Counted from the first letter of the stretch, positions 39,483-52,494 are shown. The stretch is DNA of 64,000 bases from Rhyacophila brunnea (GCA_022495005.1 JAGYXB010001967.1:186001-250000), one strand, 5' to 3'. The notes: a model not told the origin generated them from the letters alone. A program made the numbers and translations.

Positions 39483-40439
39483 AAAATATCTAATAACAAG
39501 TTTCTGGAACTTTTGATTAAGTATCAAATTATTATGACGGATATATTATAATAGCAATCATGATTTGCACAGTTGAAATTAAGAAGAGATAAACAACAAT
39601 ACGACATTGTAAATCAGTCATTATAAAAACGTTTTGATAAAAACAAAATAGACAGTATTTTCAATTCATTGTGATATGTCAGATACCAGCGCTTAAAAAA
39701 ACAAACAATATCAATATAGTTTTGTTTTTATACATTATCAATTACGAGAATGAGAATTTAAAAATAATAATAACAAAATATGTTGCCATTGTAAGGGTCA
39801 ACAACTCAATAAAGACAACAAATAAATGAGAGTAAAATAATCGAGCGAGAATTCGTGGAATCGATTATTTATTGTGCGACAAAACAACATCGGATATGGT
39901 AAATTTTGTATTGTGAGAAAACGTGTCCCGCAGTATCCTTCCGCGTCAGATAGTGAGAAAAAAATGAATACCGTCCGCACAATGAGATAAATAGCCTGGC
40001 TGATAGTCGCTCGACTGTCAATATGAAAGGCATTCGGATCGGTAACTAGCTTACAAGGCGAGTTGGTCGCTAGACACCACAAGACACGGCGCAAGAAAAT
40101 ATTAACAAAAATAAACAGTTATTGCGAAAAACACGAAAAAAAAACAAACAAAAATCATTGCAAAGTATCAAGAGAGCATAAAACGCTTTAGGTACGTTAT
40201 CATTATAACAAAACGCGCGATAAAGTCAGCTGTCAAGTTGGCGATCTTGGTAACGCTGTAGAAATTTTTTAAATTTCGAACACATTTTTATACAAAGAAA
40301 ATTTTAATCTTGTAACTGTTTCAAAATAAACATAACGCAGTTTTGTAAAGTAAAACTCATAATATTATTTGATTGTAAAAGAAAGTTTACAGTAACATAG
40401 GTAACTCAAAATAAACTTGTAAAGAATCATAGTAAAGTG

Positions 40440-40603
40440 AGAAAATTTCGTTCCCAGTGCTGTGTTGATTAACGCTAGTATACAATAATCTCACGGTGTG
40501 AAAGAACTATGCAAATATGCGGTGCATTTTTATTTAAACTGTGAGTGTGATATTATTGGTGAATTGTGATAAAGTAAAGAATCTGGAATATGCAAAATTT
40601 AAG
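40440..40603 (+). other. candidate 5'-UTR exon of the Tret1-like transporter gene
   Basis: A strong donor (TTTAAG then GTAAGT) lies directly after 40603, on the same strand as the coding exons 13.5 kb downstream. The preceding few hundred bases (about 39.9-40.3 kb) are richer in G+C than their surroundings. No protein is encoded apart from short frames. One starts with the ATG at 40509 and closes after 11 codons. Another, starting at 40590, would read across the splice into the exon at 54056 and stop at 54071, giving a nine-codon upstream ORF. The left boundary is a guess because no TATA box or initiator can be assigned with confidence. This could instead be a chance donor. Confidence 0.3.
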
Positions 40604-41307
40604 GTAAGTTTAAACTAGTACATTAATAAAATTACTGTCATTTGTTCAATTAGGTACCTATGCCAAATAATACTATTTCAGTTTGATATGTTTTGTTAAT
40701 AGTATTCGAGCTCTCAATGTAACTTTTTAGTATTGTGGATTGTCGAATCTTATTATTTTTTGTTTTTATAACTATGCATTACATTTATAGATTATCTGGA
40801 TGCACGATTCAAATATTCGAATGAATTCAAAAAGAAAACCGTTTAATTGTATGATACTATCTAGCAATATTCTAAACATTATGTATATTGTTATTATTAT
40901 GACAATGCAAATCATAAATGTAAATTTACATAATTTGTAAAAAAAATATGGAATTAAAAAACGTCTTAACTGGTATTTGATGTATCATTAAATTAATATG
41001 TTTATGTAATAAATTAATAACACACTCAGCATCTTAGTGCGACTGAAAATTTGATTGGCAGGATATAAAGTATTCATAGCTGGAAGAAATTAATGGCATA
41101 CATCATAATAGATTGTCAATATATGTAGATATGGATTTAATTGTATCGTATAAATTAGTCAATATCGGTATTCGCGACAATAGTCAAGAATTGTTCAACC
41201 ACGTGTAAAGTGCGATATGTTTAGAATAAACAGCGGTGGCGTTCGCGTTCTTGAGATTATGAGTATTACGACCATTTTAGTACTCCGATTCACCACGATT
41301 CATTGTA

Positions 41308-41560
41308 AATTTGTCCAGTGCTCGAAATGGACCGGAACGCACCGGAGCGCCGTTCCTGTTCGTGAAATCGGTAAAATTATCGCTCCGTCTCGTAGAATAA
41401 ATATTTTGACCGTCTGAGCTGGATAGGCCATATAATAGAAAATCTAACGCACTTATTTTAATGAAAAAAACACTTTGATAACTTTACTAAGTAAAAATCT
41501 TCAGAAAACTGTCGAGCGCTCCGGTTCGTAAATTTTTCCATTTCGAGCACTGAATTTGTC
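41308..41560. mobile_element. hAT-like MITE (237 bp) with perfect 8-bp TSD
   Basis: Body 41316-41552. Both ends read inward CAGTGCTCGAAATGGA, a perfect 16-bp inverted repeat. Further in, partial subterminal matches around CCGGAGCG follow (left CGGAACGCACCGGAGCG, right GAACCGGAGCG). The flanks are AATTTGTC at 41308-41315 and 41553-41560, an exact 8-bp duplication. The CAGTG terminus and TSD length fit hAT. There is no coding capacity; a short open frame overlapping it (41217-41417) is incidental. Confidence 0.9.
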
Positions 41561-44500
41561 GCATTCTAACTATTAAAATTGGTTGAAATGTTTTTTGAAA
41601 TGGACACAACAGGTGACAAACGATTTGTAAAACAGGGAGTACCCAACTATGACGGGCAGGTTTCTTGATAATTATGAAAACTCAAAATCACCAGTAAAAA
41701 CGTTAAAAATGCACGACTATTGTAGAATACCTGTGAAATAACCTGATATTGGTAATGCCAATTGGGAGGGCAATAATTTTTTTCAAATAAATCATTTCAG
41801 ATAGTTTTATACTCCACTTGCGTGTGCATGAGTTAAGGTGAACGTTATTTTATATATATTTTTTAATAGGGTCGACTAGGATCATGTGTTCCATGCACTT
41901 ATTTATGAAGTTTTTGATTAGTTTTTTTTAAATATTTAATATCTATTACATAAGTACTTCAATATTTTTTTTTGTTCTTCCCCATGTTATGTTGTGAATG
42001 CTTTGAATTTATAATTTGTAAAGTTTGCTACATTTATGTCAAAATAAATAAATTTAAATTTAAAAATATAACTTTGATGTTAATGTTAGCTTGAAGAATG
42101 TGACTTGAAGAATAATCTCTACTATTAACTGTAAACGTTTTCAATCCGAGCAAGGATCACCTGTAAAATTTCTAATCACGTTGTTACACTTAGCCACATG
42201 GTGGTTTAGCCCGTAAAACGTAGAATGTCATGCACACGAATTCGATATCACGTCTGGCAAAAATGTCATGTTGTCTATTAGAGTGTGTGAAGGCAAAACG
42301 GCAATGGGGTAAGCGTATGGCTTAATGGCTGGCTAACTAGTATTATTCGCAGAAAGTCTGTTATTATAACATCCAATCTACGGAGGTCCATATGCTCCAT
42401 ATAGTAACAATAATAATTATAGCTTTCTTTTGTTTTCTTAGTCATGAAATGATGGAACTTTCGTATAACAATAACTGTATAAAATATTATTAACCAATAT
42501 GTTCATTTACTCACTGCGTCGTTAATAAAATGCTAAAATTACTCTGTTAACATAAATCAACGTGATTTATAATTAACTTAATAATATACCACTACTATAG
42601 GATTACAACAATATCTCAGGTAATATTCTAATCTATGAATATATCATATCAATAAAGTATTACATAAGTAAGGTAATTTGATACCTACGCATTAACACAA
42701 CAGTGAAGTAGACCAGTTATTGTCAAACATTAACAAATTTTTTGACACCATAAGAAAATTGTAAATTTAACCGATTTTTGACAGATTGTTACATTAAAAC
42801 GTAAAATGATCAAATGCAATAAAAATTAGGGTGACGTATTTAATTAATCACCTTTATTATTATTAAAAGTTTTCCGTGATGACAAGCACAATTTAACGAA
42901 GTTATGCAGAATGTAACCAGTCCACAATAATGTCGAGCTGAGATAATGGCACTTTAGCAACAACATGATATTAAAAATGTATGTAAAATTGTAAATAGTT
43001 TTTATTTGAAGAATATTTTTTTTGCGACTTGGCTATTTTCAGCAGAACGTAGTGAAAACCTTCTCGCATCTGATCTATATCATATCTCATTTTTTTGTGG
43101 ACTGGCTACTTTCTGCATAACTATGTCCAATTTCAATGTATTAAAAACTATAAAAAAATCAATCAGAATATAAACAAAATCTAGGTAACGTAGTTATTGG
43201 TGTATTTGATCCACTCAATGACAGTTGATCGAATAAGTTATATTTTCGCAAGGTTATCCTCCAACCCCCTTAGTGCCTCAGGACTTCGTGTTCAAGTCTA
43301 AATTACATAATTCAACACTTTTACGAATGGGGAAATCTATTGTAACGCTAAAAACTACCGCTAGAGTACGCCCTAAAGATTCCGTATTCAATTACAATTG
43401 AAGGCATGCTATGTAGCGGCGAAGTATGCAGAAAATTAAAAACTCGTATAGATTAAGATATTTTATTTCATATTTATTACAGAAAAAATCATAATAGATG
43501 ATGCAATATTTGTTAAATTTGAGTGATACAAATACTGCGTTATTATTTATTCCATGAATTAATTAAAAATTAAGTTTATAATATTAATTATAGATGCAGT
43601 GTGTTGTGCGATTAACATAACTGCAATCTGATGTGCGTAAGTAAGTCCTACCATTATAGATAGACTTACGGAAAGCATTGCATAATATCTATCATGCTAA
43701 CTGACAAAGAGCATAATTAAAAAAAAATGAGAAGTACGTTTCAGGAGCACAATTTGAAATTTATATAAGTAATACAAATTATGATAATTGATATTCTATA
43801 AATAAAATACATTTTGTGTTTTAGAAATATGCTGTCCATTTATTTAAAAGCATCTCCATCTGATTCGTCAACTTTTATATATAACAATATAATGATGAGG
43901 TTTGCACTCTCACTTCCATATAATGATGTCCTCCAGAATATTACAAAAAAAATTAAACTGAACACTTATTTTTTACCCATATGGTTAGTAGCAAAGCTCA
44001 TTATTATAGTCATACCGTGACTGTAACTTCGATGGTAGTGCTAGTTATTGCTCATAGTTGAAATGCAATATTATGGTAAATTGTTTGTAGAAAATGATGA
44101 TAAAAAACTGTTGTATAAAAACTCTTTACGAAGATTTGTATGTAAACAATTATTATAATGTTCTGATATTGATGTCAATTCAGCTGCTGATACAAAAACA
44201 TTGTTTGTATACAAATAGGTAACTTCAATACAAGGAATTACTCATAATAGTAACGATTACTTGGTATTATCCGAATGTCAGAATGACCTACAATGCTTAC
44301 ATTATAGACAAATAAATTAAATGTGGCATTGCAGCATAAGCAACTAAACGTACCTATGAAATAACTTACATAAAGTAATATTGTATCTGCTCATTAAAAA
44401 AATATTTATAAAAGCAGTTTACTTTATTAATTTATGTGATACTTATGACTGAAAAAAAAATGGCCGATCATGAACTTGTCTAATGTTTTTTTTTAGGTTA

Positions 44501-44864
44501 GTGCACTTGTAGTCGAAATTCAAACACGTTACATACATTGAAATTAATATGTAAATAATGAGAGTAAATCTACACACTATGCCTCAGGGTTCATTATACA
44601 CGAATGGTAGTTAAAATAAGACGAAATATTTCTCTAATTCGTTTGCTATAATATTACACACTTTATAACAGGTTATTTCTTGCGGACCCCCAGTTTTATA
44701 AGCCCGGAAGAAGTAGATTATTTTAGTCAACTTCCGGACGTATGATTGTTATATGACAGCTGTTGCATAAAATTTATTGATTGACAATACGATTAAATAT
44801 AATAGTACATAAGTGGATTTGCCGAATAATCTAGAAGGCTCTCAAGCTGAATTTTGTAATAAAA
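41561..44864. other. AT-rich DNA, presumed transporter first intron or upstream region
   Basis: No exon, tRNA or repeat family member could be identified. The short open frames are unremarkable. Confidence 0.4.
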
Positions 44865-45205
44865 TCATTCAGGTTGATCTGGACATGGAAATGTGCATGT
44901 TGGGCATAACACGGAAAGACATCAAAAGTAGCTATTGGATGAGTATGCAGACATGGGTATACGCGATGTTATGTAGGTCACTAAACAAATGAAATCGCAG
45001 TGGGCTGGAATGTCACTCAGCATAGTTAAATACTGTCAAAGAGTGGTACCCAGGGGTACTAAATGATTACAAAGATGCCCTAAAAACCGTTGGATATAGG
45101 AACTCATATATTAATGTTCTAGCGAAGAACTAGAGCCCGAAAAAAGTGGAAGAAGCTAGAAAATACCTACATTCAGCAGTGGATCGACGTCAGCTAATAA
45201 TGAAG
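44865..45205 (+). mobile_element. decayed RTE-like LINE C-terminus
   Basis: A broken frame gives M-L-G-I-T-R-K-D-I-K-S-S-Y-W, then two stops, W-Y-P-G-V-L-N-D-Y-K, K-T-V-G-Y-R-N and finally H-S-A-V-D. These parallel the M-L-G-I-x-R-x-D ... E-W-Y-P ... Q-W-I-D order of RTE-like tails. Several stops and gaps show it is old. It lies directly before family B copy 3. Confidence 0.6.
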
Positions 45206-45228
45206 TCACATGATACGTACATTTCTTA

Positions 45229-46016
45229 TTAAGGCTATACCTCAGTTGAGGCATGGTCTAAAAAGATCGTGGCTAGGCGATGTGCGGATTGTGCAAATGA
45301 CGCGTGCCAAACGAAATATAATTTGTCATATAAATCCAACATGCGTCCATTTAATGTTCTGTTTATTGTTCTATTAGTAACAATAATAATAATATATTCA
45401 TTGACATGTTTTCTTTTTCAAGTAAATGGATAACGTTTTTAGTCATCTTTACACGATTTAAGAATTAATACCCCGTCGCTATCACGAAACAAATTGACGT
45501 GTTCACAGTTCGACGTTCGCTCTCCGATTGCCAAAGAGTCCAAAATTTCGTCGCACCTATAGGTAGTTGAAAATTATTTGATATTTTTTCATTTCGGTAT
45601 TAAAGTCAATATGTATATATTGTATATAGCCACCTTGGCACCTTGTAAAGACATCTTTAGAACAGTTTTTACGGTGACCGTGAAGGCTCACAAACGTATT
45701 ATCAGTAACGAGAAATTCCTTAGTTTTGTTTTTAGATTGAGCACATATGAAAACATCACGTCAGTATTTTTTGTAGATTGAATCTTATCGTAAATTATTT
45801 GGAAAATGACAATCGGCTTTTCTACGCGCCTGATACCGCCGATGTCGTGATGTTCACGAACCGACACAACCAGGCTGACAGCACGTTCCGCGATAGGAAA
45901 GAAAAATTGATATAATTGCCATTGCATCCATATTTTCATATTTCATACATAACTATAATAAAGATGATTTTCTGACACGAAAAGTTTATGACTTCCTGAT
46001 AAAATTTATATGTTAT
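45229..46016. mobile_element. family B, copy 3 (inverted relative to copy 1)
   Basis: It starts at TTAAGGCTATACC (45229). Read in reverse it matches 7538-8351 almost perfectly; in about 345 bp of core compared by eye only about two differences appear. It ends at 46016 with ATAA where copy 1 has TTAA. A 34-bp stretch present in copy 1 (7981-8014) is missing at about 45575, between short AAATAA repeats. Confidence 0.82.
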
Positions 46017-46454
46017 ATCACGATTTACTATTTACAAAAGTCGATAATCACAATTTTTGCGGAACTGAAAATACCGTTGTGTAAATTTATTTAAGATTAA
46101 TAATAATTGGAAATTATAGAAATGTGTTGTTTAATTATTATAATAACTAAACTGACTATCATCACTCACATCAGTAAGAAAGAAATTTGACAATATAGAA
46201 CTATAAACAGCCCGTGTAGAACGAGGGTTCAATGTCATAACTCGTGTGCTTCAATTACATTATGATACACGTCGCGTACTGTCACGGCGACAAATTTAGT
46301 CTATGGTTTCGTCATTTTGCAGAATATTTTGAAATATTACGATCTCTGTAAATTCAATGATGGAGAATTGCAACTCTATGTATTAGTATTTTGAATTATT
46401 ATTCATCATTCATGCTAATTTCAATTAATTTTAACAGTTTCAACGTGTGCGTAA

Positions 46455-46690
46455 TTTAAAATTACTTGCGATATTACAACCATAGATCATATTTTGAACA
46501 GAACCCAACCTGCAGATCATAGATAATAGACAACATTCTTATAGAAAATATATAGTGCCAACCGCTAGAAACAAAAAAACACGCGATTTTGACACGAGTC
46601 GAAAATGTGAAGGCATGTAGAAAACGATAAAAAACGTTCAATAGTCATGCGGGTGTTGATGTGGTGCGGTACGAGTGAGGTGACCTCATT
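46455..46690 (-). repeat. dispersed repeat family D, copy 2
   Basis: It is the inverted counterpart of 14920-15170, ending at the 'gaggtgacctc' block near 46690. Class not recognised. Confidence 0.7.
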
Positions 46691-46879
46691 ATTGTTCTAG
46701 TGATTTCGGAAGATTTTGCTAACTGACAGTGTTCGTTTAAAGGTTCAAAATGTACTACAGGATGGGAGCATCAGTCATTTTAAGCACCACGGCATTGCAC
46801 ACTTTATGGCAGCTTACTGTGATGTCACTAACGCGACGTGCATCATAATACATTTGACGCTCAAGTCGTAATTGCAAAT

Positions 46880-47040
46880 TCATAATAATTATGTTGTTTC
46901 CAATGTGTGTTTGGACCAAATAGGTTGAGCAAATGACTAACATTAGTTTCTCGTAAAAACAAAAATTTGTGAATACAATCTTCACTATTTGGAAGACCAT
47001 ATATACATACCTACTCCTAATAGAATCGAACATGGTGATA
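46880..47040 (+). mobile_element. family S SINE body, headless copy
   Basis: 'tgtgtgtttggaccaaatag', 'ggttgagcaaatgactaaca' and 'tttctcgtaaaaacaaaaat' match the body of the SINE at 58983. No tRNA-like head is present, so it is 5'-truncated or eroded. Confidence 0.65.
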
Positions 47041-48734
47041 TTGTAATGTAATGTAATGATAAAATTGCAAACAAAAAATCATTGAAAATAAAATGTGAAA
47101 AATTAAACGTCATGATGCTTTTATGATTTCCTGAGGTATATTATATGTTTTAGTCAAGAAAAAATATTAATATTACGAGAAAATGTTCATTTTTACGGAA
47201 CTAAGAGTGAAAAAAGTAAGAAAAAAAATTGCATTATGCATGCGATGAACAAATTGCGAAGATGATTACGCAAAAAATTAAAACATAAAAAAACTTGAAA
47301 TTGAAATGTATACTCTAAAACTAAAAGTATCAGGCGAGCAGCGCATTTTCCGGGAGTAAAGAAAAGTTAAATATGAATTATCGCAAACAACAAACTCGTC
47401 TGATACCTATGACACGATGCGGTTAACAGAGCGCGCTGTGATTTCCTGATGCACCGTTCGGTATATGACTTCCTGATACAAATTGGAGCTTCTTACAAGA
47501 AACATGATGATTTTAAGAAGAAAATTGCAGTTTTATACATTCCTATAAACAAGATATGGTGCCATTGTGATTGTGCAGTAGGTGACACGTTCTACTATGC
47601 GCGTGTAATTATTATGGTCACCAAACTTCAAGTTTGATAAATAAAGGCTGATATACTAATGAAATTAAACAGTTTAAGAATTTTAGTTTAAACAGTTTAA
47701 GAAGAATAAGTAGTCAATTCCTAGATTATTAAACGTCAAAATACTGTGAAGAAGTTAGGCCAGGAGAAATTAAAATTTATTATGATTTCTATTTGCAGTG
47801 CGTAAAGCGCTGGCCTTTCATCCGGGAGCACAATATATTTATGTGATTTTTTTCAAAATGTTGTTAGTGATTGTTTCTCTTCTATTACTTTGTTTGAGTC
47901 TTTCACTACACTACTGTCATTCGGCCTCTTGGCCTGTTGTAGTGTTATAAATAATAATATGTATATATATATATAAGTATTTTATTTTTTTATGAAAATA
48001 ATCAACATAATAATTATAATATCTATCCGATTTGCAAAGTTCTACGCTTTGATTGCGCAATCATAATGTTCAAAGAGATTATTATAATAAATGTCTGAAT
48101 CATTCGATAAAACATACAGTTATGTACACATTCAATTATCTAAAATGTCATTAATAAACAATATGTATTTCTTCTTGTAATATTATTAATAGAACATTTT
48201 AAAACAATACAAACAATTATTATTTAAAGAATGTTGAAGATTTTACTTTGAAGTCATTTTAATCATCAGCTCATCAATTATTATACATCTGCATTGTCAT
48301 TTTAAATTGTGATATAAAAATAATTTTATCACTTTATTTGCCGAGAAACAGATAGTCAGTTTTGTCTTTTCTTAAATAATATGCAGTTGGCGTAATTCTG
48401 ATTAATGTAATGTCTCCTGAATACACGTGGATATTTATTTATCTGTTATAAAGTTTTTGTATTTAATAGGGCTTTGTTATCAGTTGCGAGCCGTAACATT
48501 TTTCCTCCCTTCATTTGCAAAAGGTGGTTCAGTTATATATTTATTATTGTATCATCAGTGGTGCTCCAGGAGTTCCTGATTCGATCTCGTTATGAAAACA
48601 GACGTCGCTGATTTACTCAATCGTAGGTGGTTTCTGTGATGTGTTTCTCTAATGTAATTGGTACCCCTGTTGCCTCTTGTAGAGTTGGATGACTTGATGG
48701 TTGGAAACAATGAAGCTCACATCCATAGACGATA
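47041..48734. other. AT-rich DNA, nothing recognised
   Basis: Short frames only, such as 47449-47637, with no similarity I can name. Confidence 0.4.
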
Positions 48735-48965
48735 TTTATCAAATAACTAAATTGACATGAAAGTAAATGCAAAAATTAAGAGTAGCGCAGCGTGGAATGG
48801 AAAGGTACATGCCGGGTAAAGGGTGAAAAGTCCACAGCACAAAACCAATCCATATGAAGGAAAAATACAATATGAGAAAATACGCAGAAAAAAAGAACAA
48901 AGCACTGTGGCAAATTAGGTAGAGTAGGCATTCACGCAGCTGTGAATCGAACCCGGTGGATGATG
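48735..48965 (-). mobile_element. possible second SINE type (tRNA B box near its 5' end)
   Basis: On the minus strand CACCGGGTTCGATTCACAG (B-box-like GGTTCGATTC) is followed by about 200 bp of T-rich, partly GC-containing sequence unlike its surroundings. A (GAT)n run borders it at 48957-48973. No A box is seen. An open frame of 78 codons across it is hydrophobic but is probably incidental to the T-rich body. Confidence 0.35.
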
Positions 48966-50075
48966 ATGATGTCATTATTAAGGCAAACTATATTCACATC
49001 TAACATTATTAGACAACCTACAAGTATGCGAGAATATCTAAATTAAATTAAGATGTCACAAGTGGAGACGTTAATGATATTATTTGTATTAATACACAGC
49101 GAAACGTAAACCGTAGCACAATACACTCGATGACTACGCCGTAGAGCGTAGTCTGTCAAAGTAATTATTCTCGTTATAGATCGCATTAGAAGTCTTTGTC
49201 TCAGAACTATGTGTATTTTAAAATTAATAGTAAAGTTAAATTATTAACCGATGAGTCGTGTGAATTACTGCCACGATAATCCGTGATCAGTTTCATGGCG
49301 CGTAGTTACCACTGCACATGGGAAAAAATAAATATAATATGATAAATTATTACGTTCACGTATATCTAATATATTATTAGGTTTTGTTTTCTGTACACGT
49401 TGTACTAAATTATCTAATTATACCCATTGGTGATAATATACCATACCATTGGTGATAGATAATATACCATTATGACACCTACTTATTAAACAAAATATAT
49501 GTACTATTATATCATTTGGTGTATTGATAACATAAAAAACATAATTGAGTACCGACACGTGGGTATTATGCAAATCTATGATAACAAGATCTATATTAAT
49601 TGGTGTATTATTATAATATGTTCTTGTATATATTTAAAAAAAAAAGAAAGTAAATTATAGGAAATAATAGCTTATGTTTACAAGAAGACCACATAATTAA
49701 ATTTTGATAAAAGAGATATACTAGAATTATAGTGGGTGGATTGGAATGGCGCACATCGGGAAAAATGAATTATTTAGAAATTTATTTAAAAACCGAAAAT
49801 ATGGCTTGATGTCAGTTGGTACATATACATACTACTTATTACATTTTTAGAATGGTATGAAAAGTGCTGTCTATATGAGATTTTCTCAACATTAATTTTT
49901 CAATATTGTAACGATGTTGTATTTTTTCTGTATAATTAATAATAGTTGTAGGTACTTGGCTTATAAATCTTTCAGATAGAATAGCAAGCTTTTCCAAGTC
50001 CCAAATATATTTTGTAACTCATTGCGCACAACACGTCTTGGTTAATTGTGTTTAGTGTCCCTGTTTTTTTTTTCG

Positions 50076-50205
50076 ACCATGTCCGATGCTAAGAAGATCA
50101 CATGGGCCTCCACAGAGTGGAGGTTTGTATTAGCAGATTTTGTTTTTACGAGAAATTGATGTCAGCCACTTCCTCAACCTACGTGTCCTCTGTGCCGTTC
50201 AATGT
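50076..50205 (-). mobile_element. family S SINE body fragment
   Basis: Minus-strand body motifs are present: 'tttctcgtaaaaacaaaatc' and 'ctccactctgtggaggccca'. The region just after is diverged. The hAT-like element at 50216 lies directly beside it. Confidence 0.6.
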
Positions 50206-50207
50206 TC

Positions 50208-50970
50208 AACAAAAGTAGGGATTCCAATCCCGGGATCCCGAATCCCGGGATCCCGGGATCCCGAGCTATTTTCGATACCTATGAATCCCGGGATTGATAA
50301 ACATAGTCCCGGGATTTCGGGATTGATTTTTTTTATCAATTTTTATGGAAAATAAAATAAAAGCGAAAATATAACAGAAAAAATACTTTTAATAAAATAT
50401 AACTACATTAGAAATCAACTGAGTTTGAATGAAGTTTGATTTATACCCATGTGTAGGTAGCCGATTCATTTTATTTTTTCACATGAATTATTAAAAATGA
50501 GAAAGATTGAAAAAAACAATGCTTCGCACTTTTAACAAAGTAATTCCACCATGATATCATACGTTTTACGGCAGTTTCATATTTGGCTGACTAATTAGAT
50601 TTATGAAGCGGAAAGACCATAAGTACACCATGATTATTTGCTTTACTATTTTAAATCTCGCTAATCCATTCATTATGTCTTTACACTCTTTACTATTTAT
50701 ATTACAATATTATTTACTCCATTAAACTTGTGTATTTCCAAGATTGAACGTATACAATATTAACAATAAATGTCTTAAATAGAATAAATTCTACTAGATT
50801 TATTTTTGACCGATTTTATCAATGTTATTTGTAAATATAAAAACTTTATATTAACAATGGAAAAAAATGCCAATCCCGGGACCAGTCCCGGGATCCCGGG
50901 ATTGTCAAATTGTAATCCCGAAATCCCGGGATCAGAATTTCGGCTCGGGATTGGATTCCCTAAACAAAAG
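50208..50970. mobile_element. non-autonomous hAT-like element with CCCGGGAT subterminal repeats
   Basis: The element body is 50216-50962 (747 bp). Its termini TAGGGATTCCAATCCCG and, reversed, TAGGGAATCCAATCCCG differ at one of 17 bases. It is flanked by a perfect 8-bp duplication, AACAAAAG, at 50208-50215 and 50963-50970. Both ends carry dense copies of the palindromic unit TCCCGGGATCCCGGGAT (about 50229-50325 and 50874-50937), far more GC-rich than the surroundings. The middle (about 50330-50860) is AT-rich with no transposase. The 8-bp TSD and TAGGG ends point to the hAT superfamily, and the subterminal repeats probably bound the transposase of an autonomous relative. Confidence 0.9.
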
Positions 50971-51226
50971 GGATCGTTCAGTTTCAAGTCAACATACAAT
51001 GATAGATGAGATTTTTTTTGCAATGTACATGGCAATATGCGGTTTACATAATGTTTGAGATTTTCACACTTGTTTGTTACCGTAATATTCTTGGGCTGTC
51101 ATCGCGTGATCTTTTAATTTATTTCGTCTGCAATGGACCCGAAGCGTCGAGGAAATAAAGATGAAGAATATGCGACGATAACCCAAAAATCTATATGCGT
51201 TTTTTAATAACTATTATTCATTTATA

Positions 51227-51448
51227 TGGGCGGGTCATGTAGCGCGACTACAAGATGAGAGATGGACAAAAATAATTACTTCATGGAACGGCCCAAAAGG
51301 GAAACGCTATAGAGGAAGACCCCATGTGAGATGGCAAGACGACATCATAAAGACAGCGGGCCCAAATTAGCTACAAATAGCCAAAAACAGAGTCCAGTGG
51401 GAGGAGGCCTTCACCCGAAGAGGGGTTCTTACAAACCAAACAAACTAA
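51227..51448 (+). mobile_element. LINE remnant: RTE-like polyprotein C-terminus with one internal stop
   Basis: The 74-codon frame W-A-G-H-V-A-R-L-Q-D-E-R-W-T-K, then W-N-G-P-K-G-K-R-Y-R-G-R-P-H-V-R-W-Q-D-D and W-E-E-A-F-T-R-R-G, is a classic RTE-like tail. It is broken only by one TAG after K-T-A-G-P-N. It is 5'-truncated and followed by AT-rich DNA and a (TA)n run. Confidence 0.85.
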
Positions 51449-51514
51449 TTACATATCACTGTTTAATTTATAAACATTATCTAATAGTATTATATACAAA
51501 ATAAAAAATCTTAA

Positions 51515-51536
51515 TATATATATATATATATATATG
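51515..51536. repeat. (TA)n microsatellite
   Basis: About ten TA units lie in a wider TA/TAGATA-rich tract extending to about 51670, 3' of the LINE tail. A TTTTA-rich stretch follows at 51715-51760. Confidence 0.8.
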
Positions 51537-52494
51537 TATTACACAGAAATATAAAAAAATAATAATAATAAATTTTATATAGCCTAGAAAATAAGTAGAT
51601 AGTACAATCATAGATAGATATATATACATAATAGATATATTCATAGATTATATATATATTCATTAGATATAGTCAATTAACTGTCATTTACTTTTGTTTG
51701 TAAGAAATAAAAAGGCTTTTTTATTTTATTTTTTATTTTATTTATTATTCATTTATATTGCACGCATAGTTCAGTAAAACCATCAGTGTTTTATATACCA
51801 CAATAAATAAAATAGAATTGATTACAGAAATCTCCGATTTAACATGTATCATTGTAATAAGACTAATATCTACAATTTAGGTAGTAGTCCAATCGAAGGG
51901 ATTAAAAATACTCGATAATAACGAGCGTTCAAGAAGTAAGTACCTGATAATTAGATAAATAACAATTTTTCATAAACCTTCAAAAAAGTCCATCTATATG
52001 TTTATATTTGGATAACTTTCAAAGTTATCGAATATTGTCGATACGTGTTTGTATACAGTCAATAGGACTTTTAATATTATAGGTAATTAGATCGTCTCAA
52101 CAGTTTTCTAGCTTAACTAAATCTCTGATAGAAAACATGCTCACCTAAACATAAATGCATTAAAAATGTAGATAATATTTTTAAGAATATTAATAGACTA
52201 GACACTGGAATATATGTATCATTGAATATTTTGTGATGAATAGAATATAACAAAAGTATTAAATAATTACAAGATAAAAAGATCTTTTCATATACCACGT
52301 TTTTTAATTTTCTGTTGAATCATGTAAACTTGACAATTCTTTGTATTAATAATTTAGGACAAATAAGGCAGTTGTCAATAAATTATTTTATTGCTATTTT
52401 GCAACAAACAAACAAATATAGAATACTGAAATGTCATTTTGATTTCCATAGTAACGGACGAATATATTAATAATTTAGTTGCTAGGAGCACCCC

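Noticed and set aside
48739..48975. 78-codon hydrophobic minus-strand frame as a membrane protein
   Set aside because: It lies over a T-rich SINE-like body with a B-box-like start; T-rich DNA naturally encodes F/L/S-rich frames.
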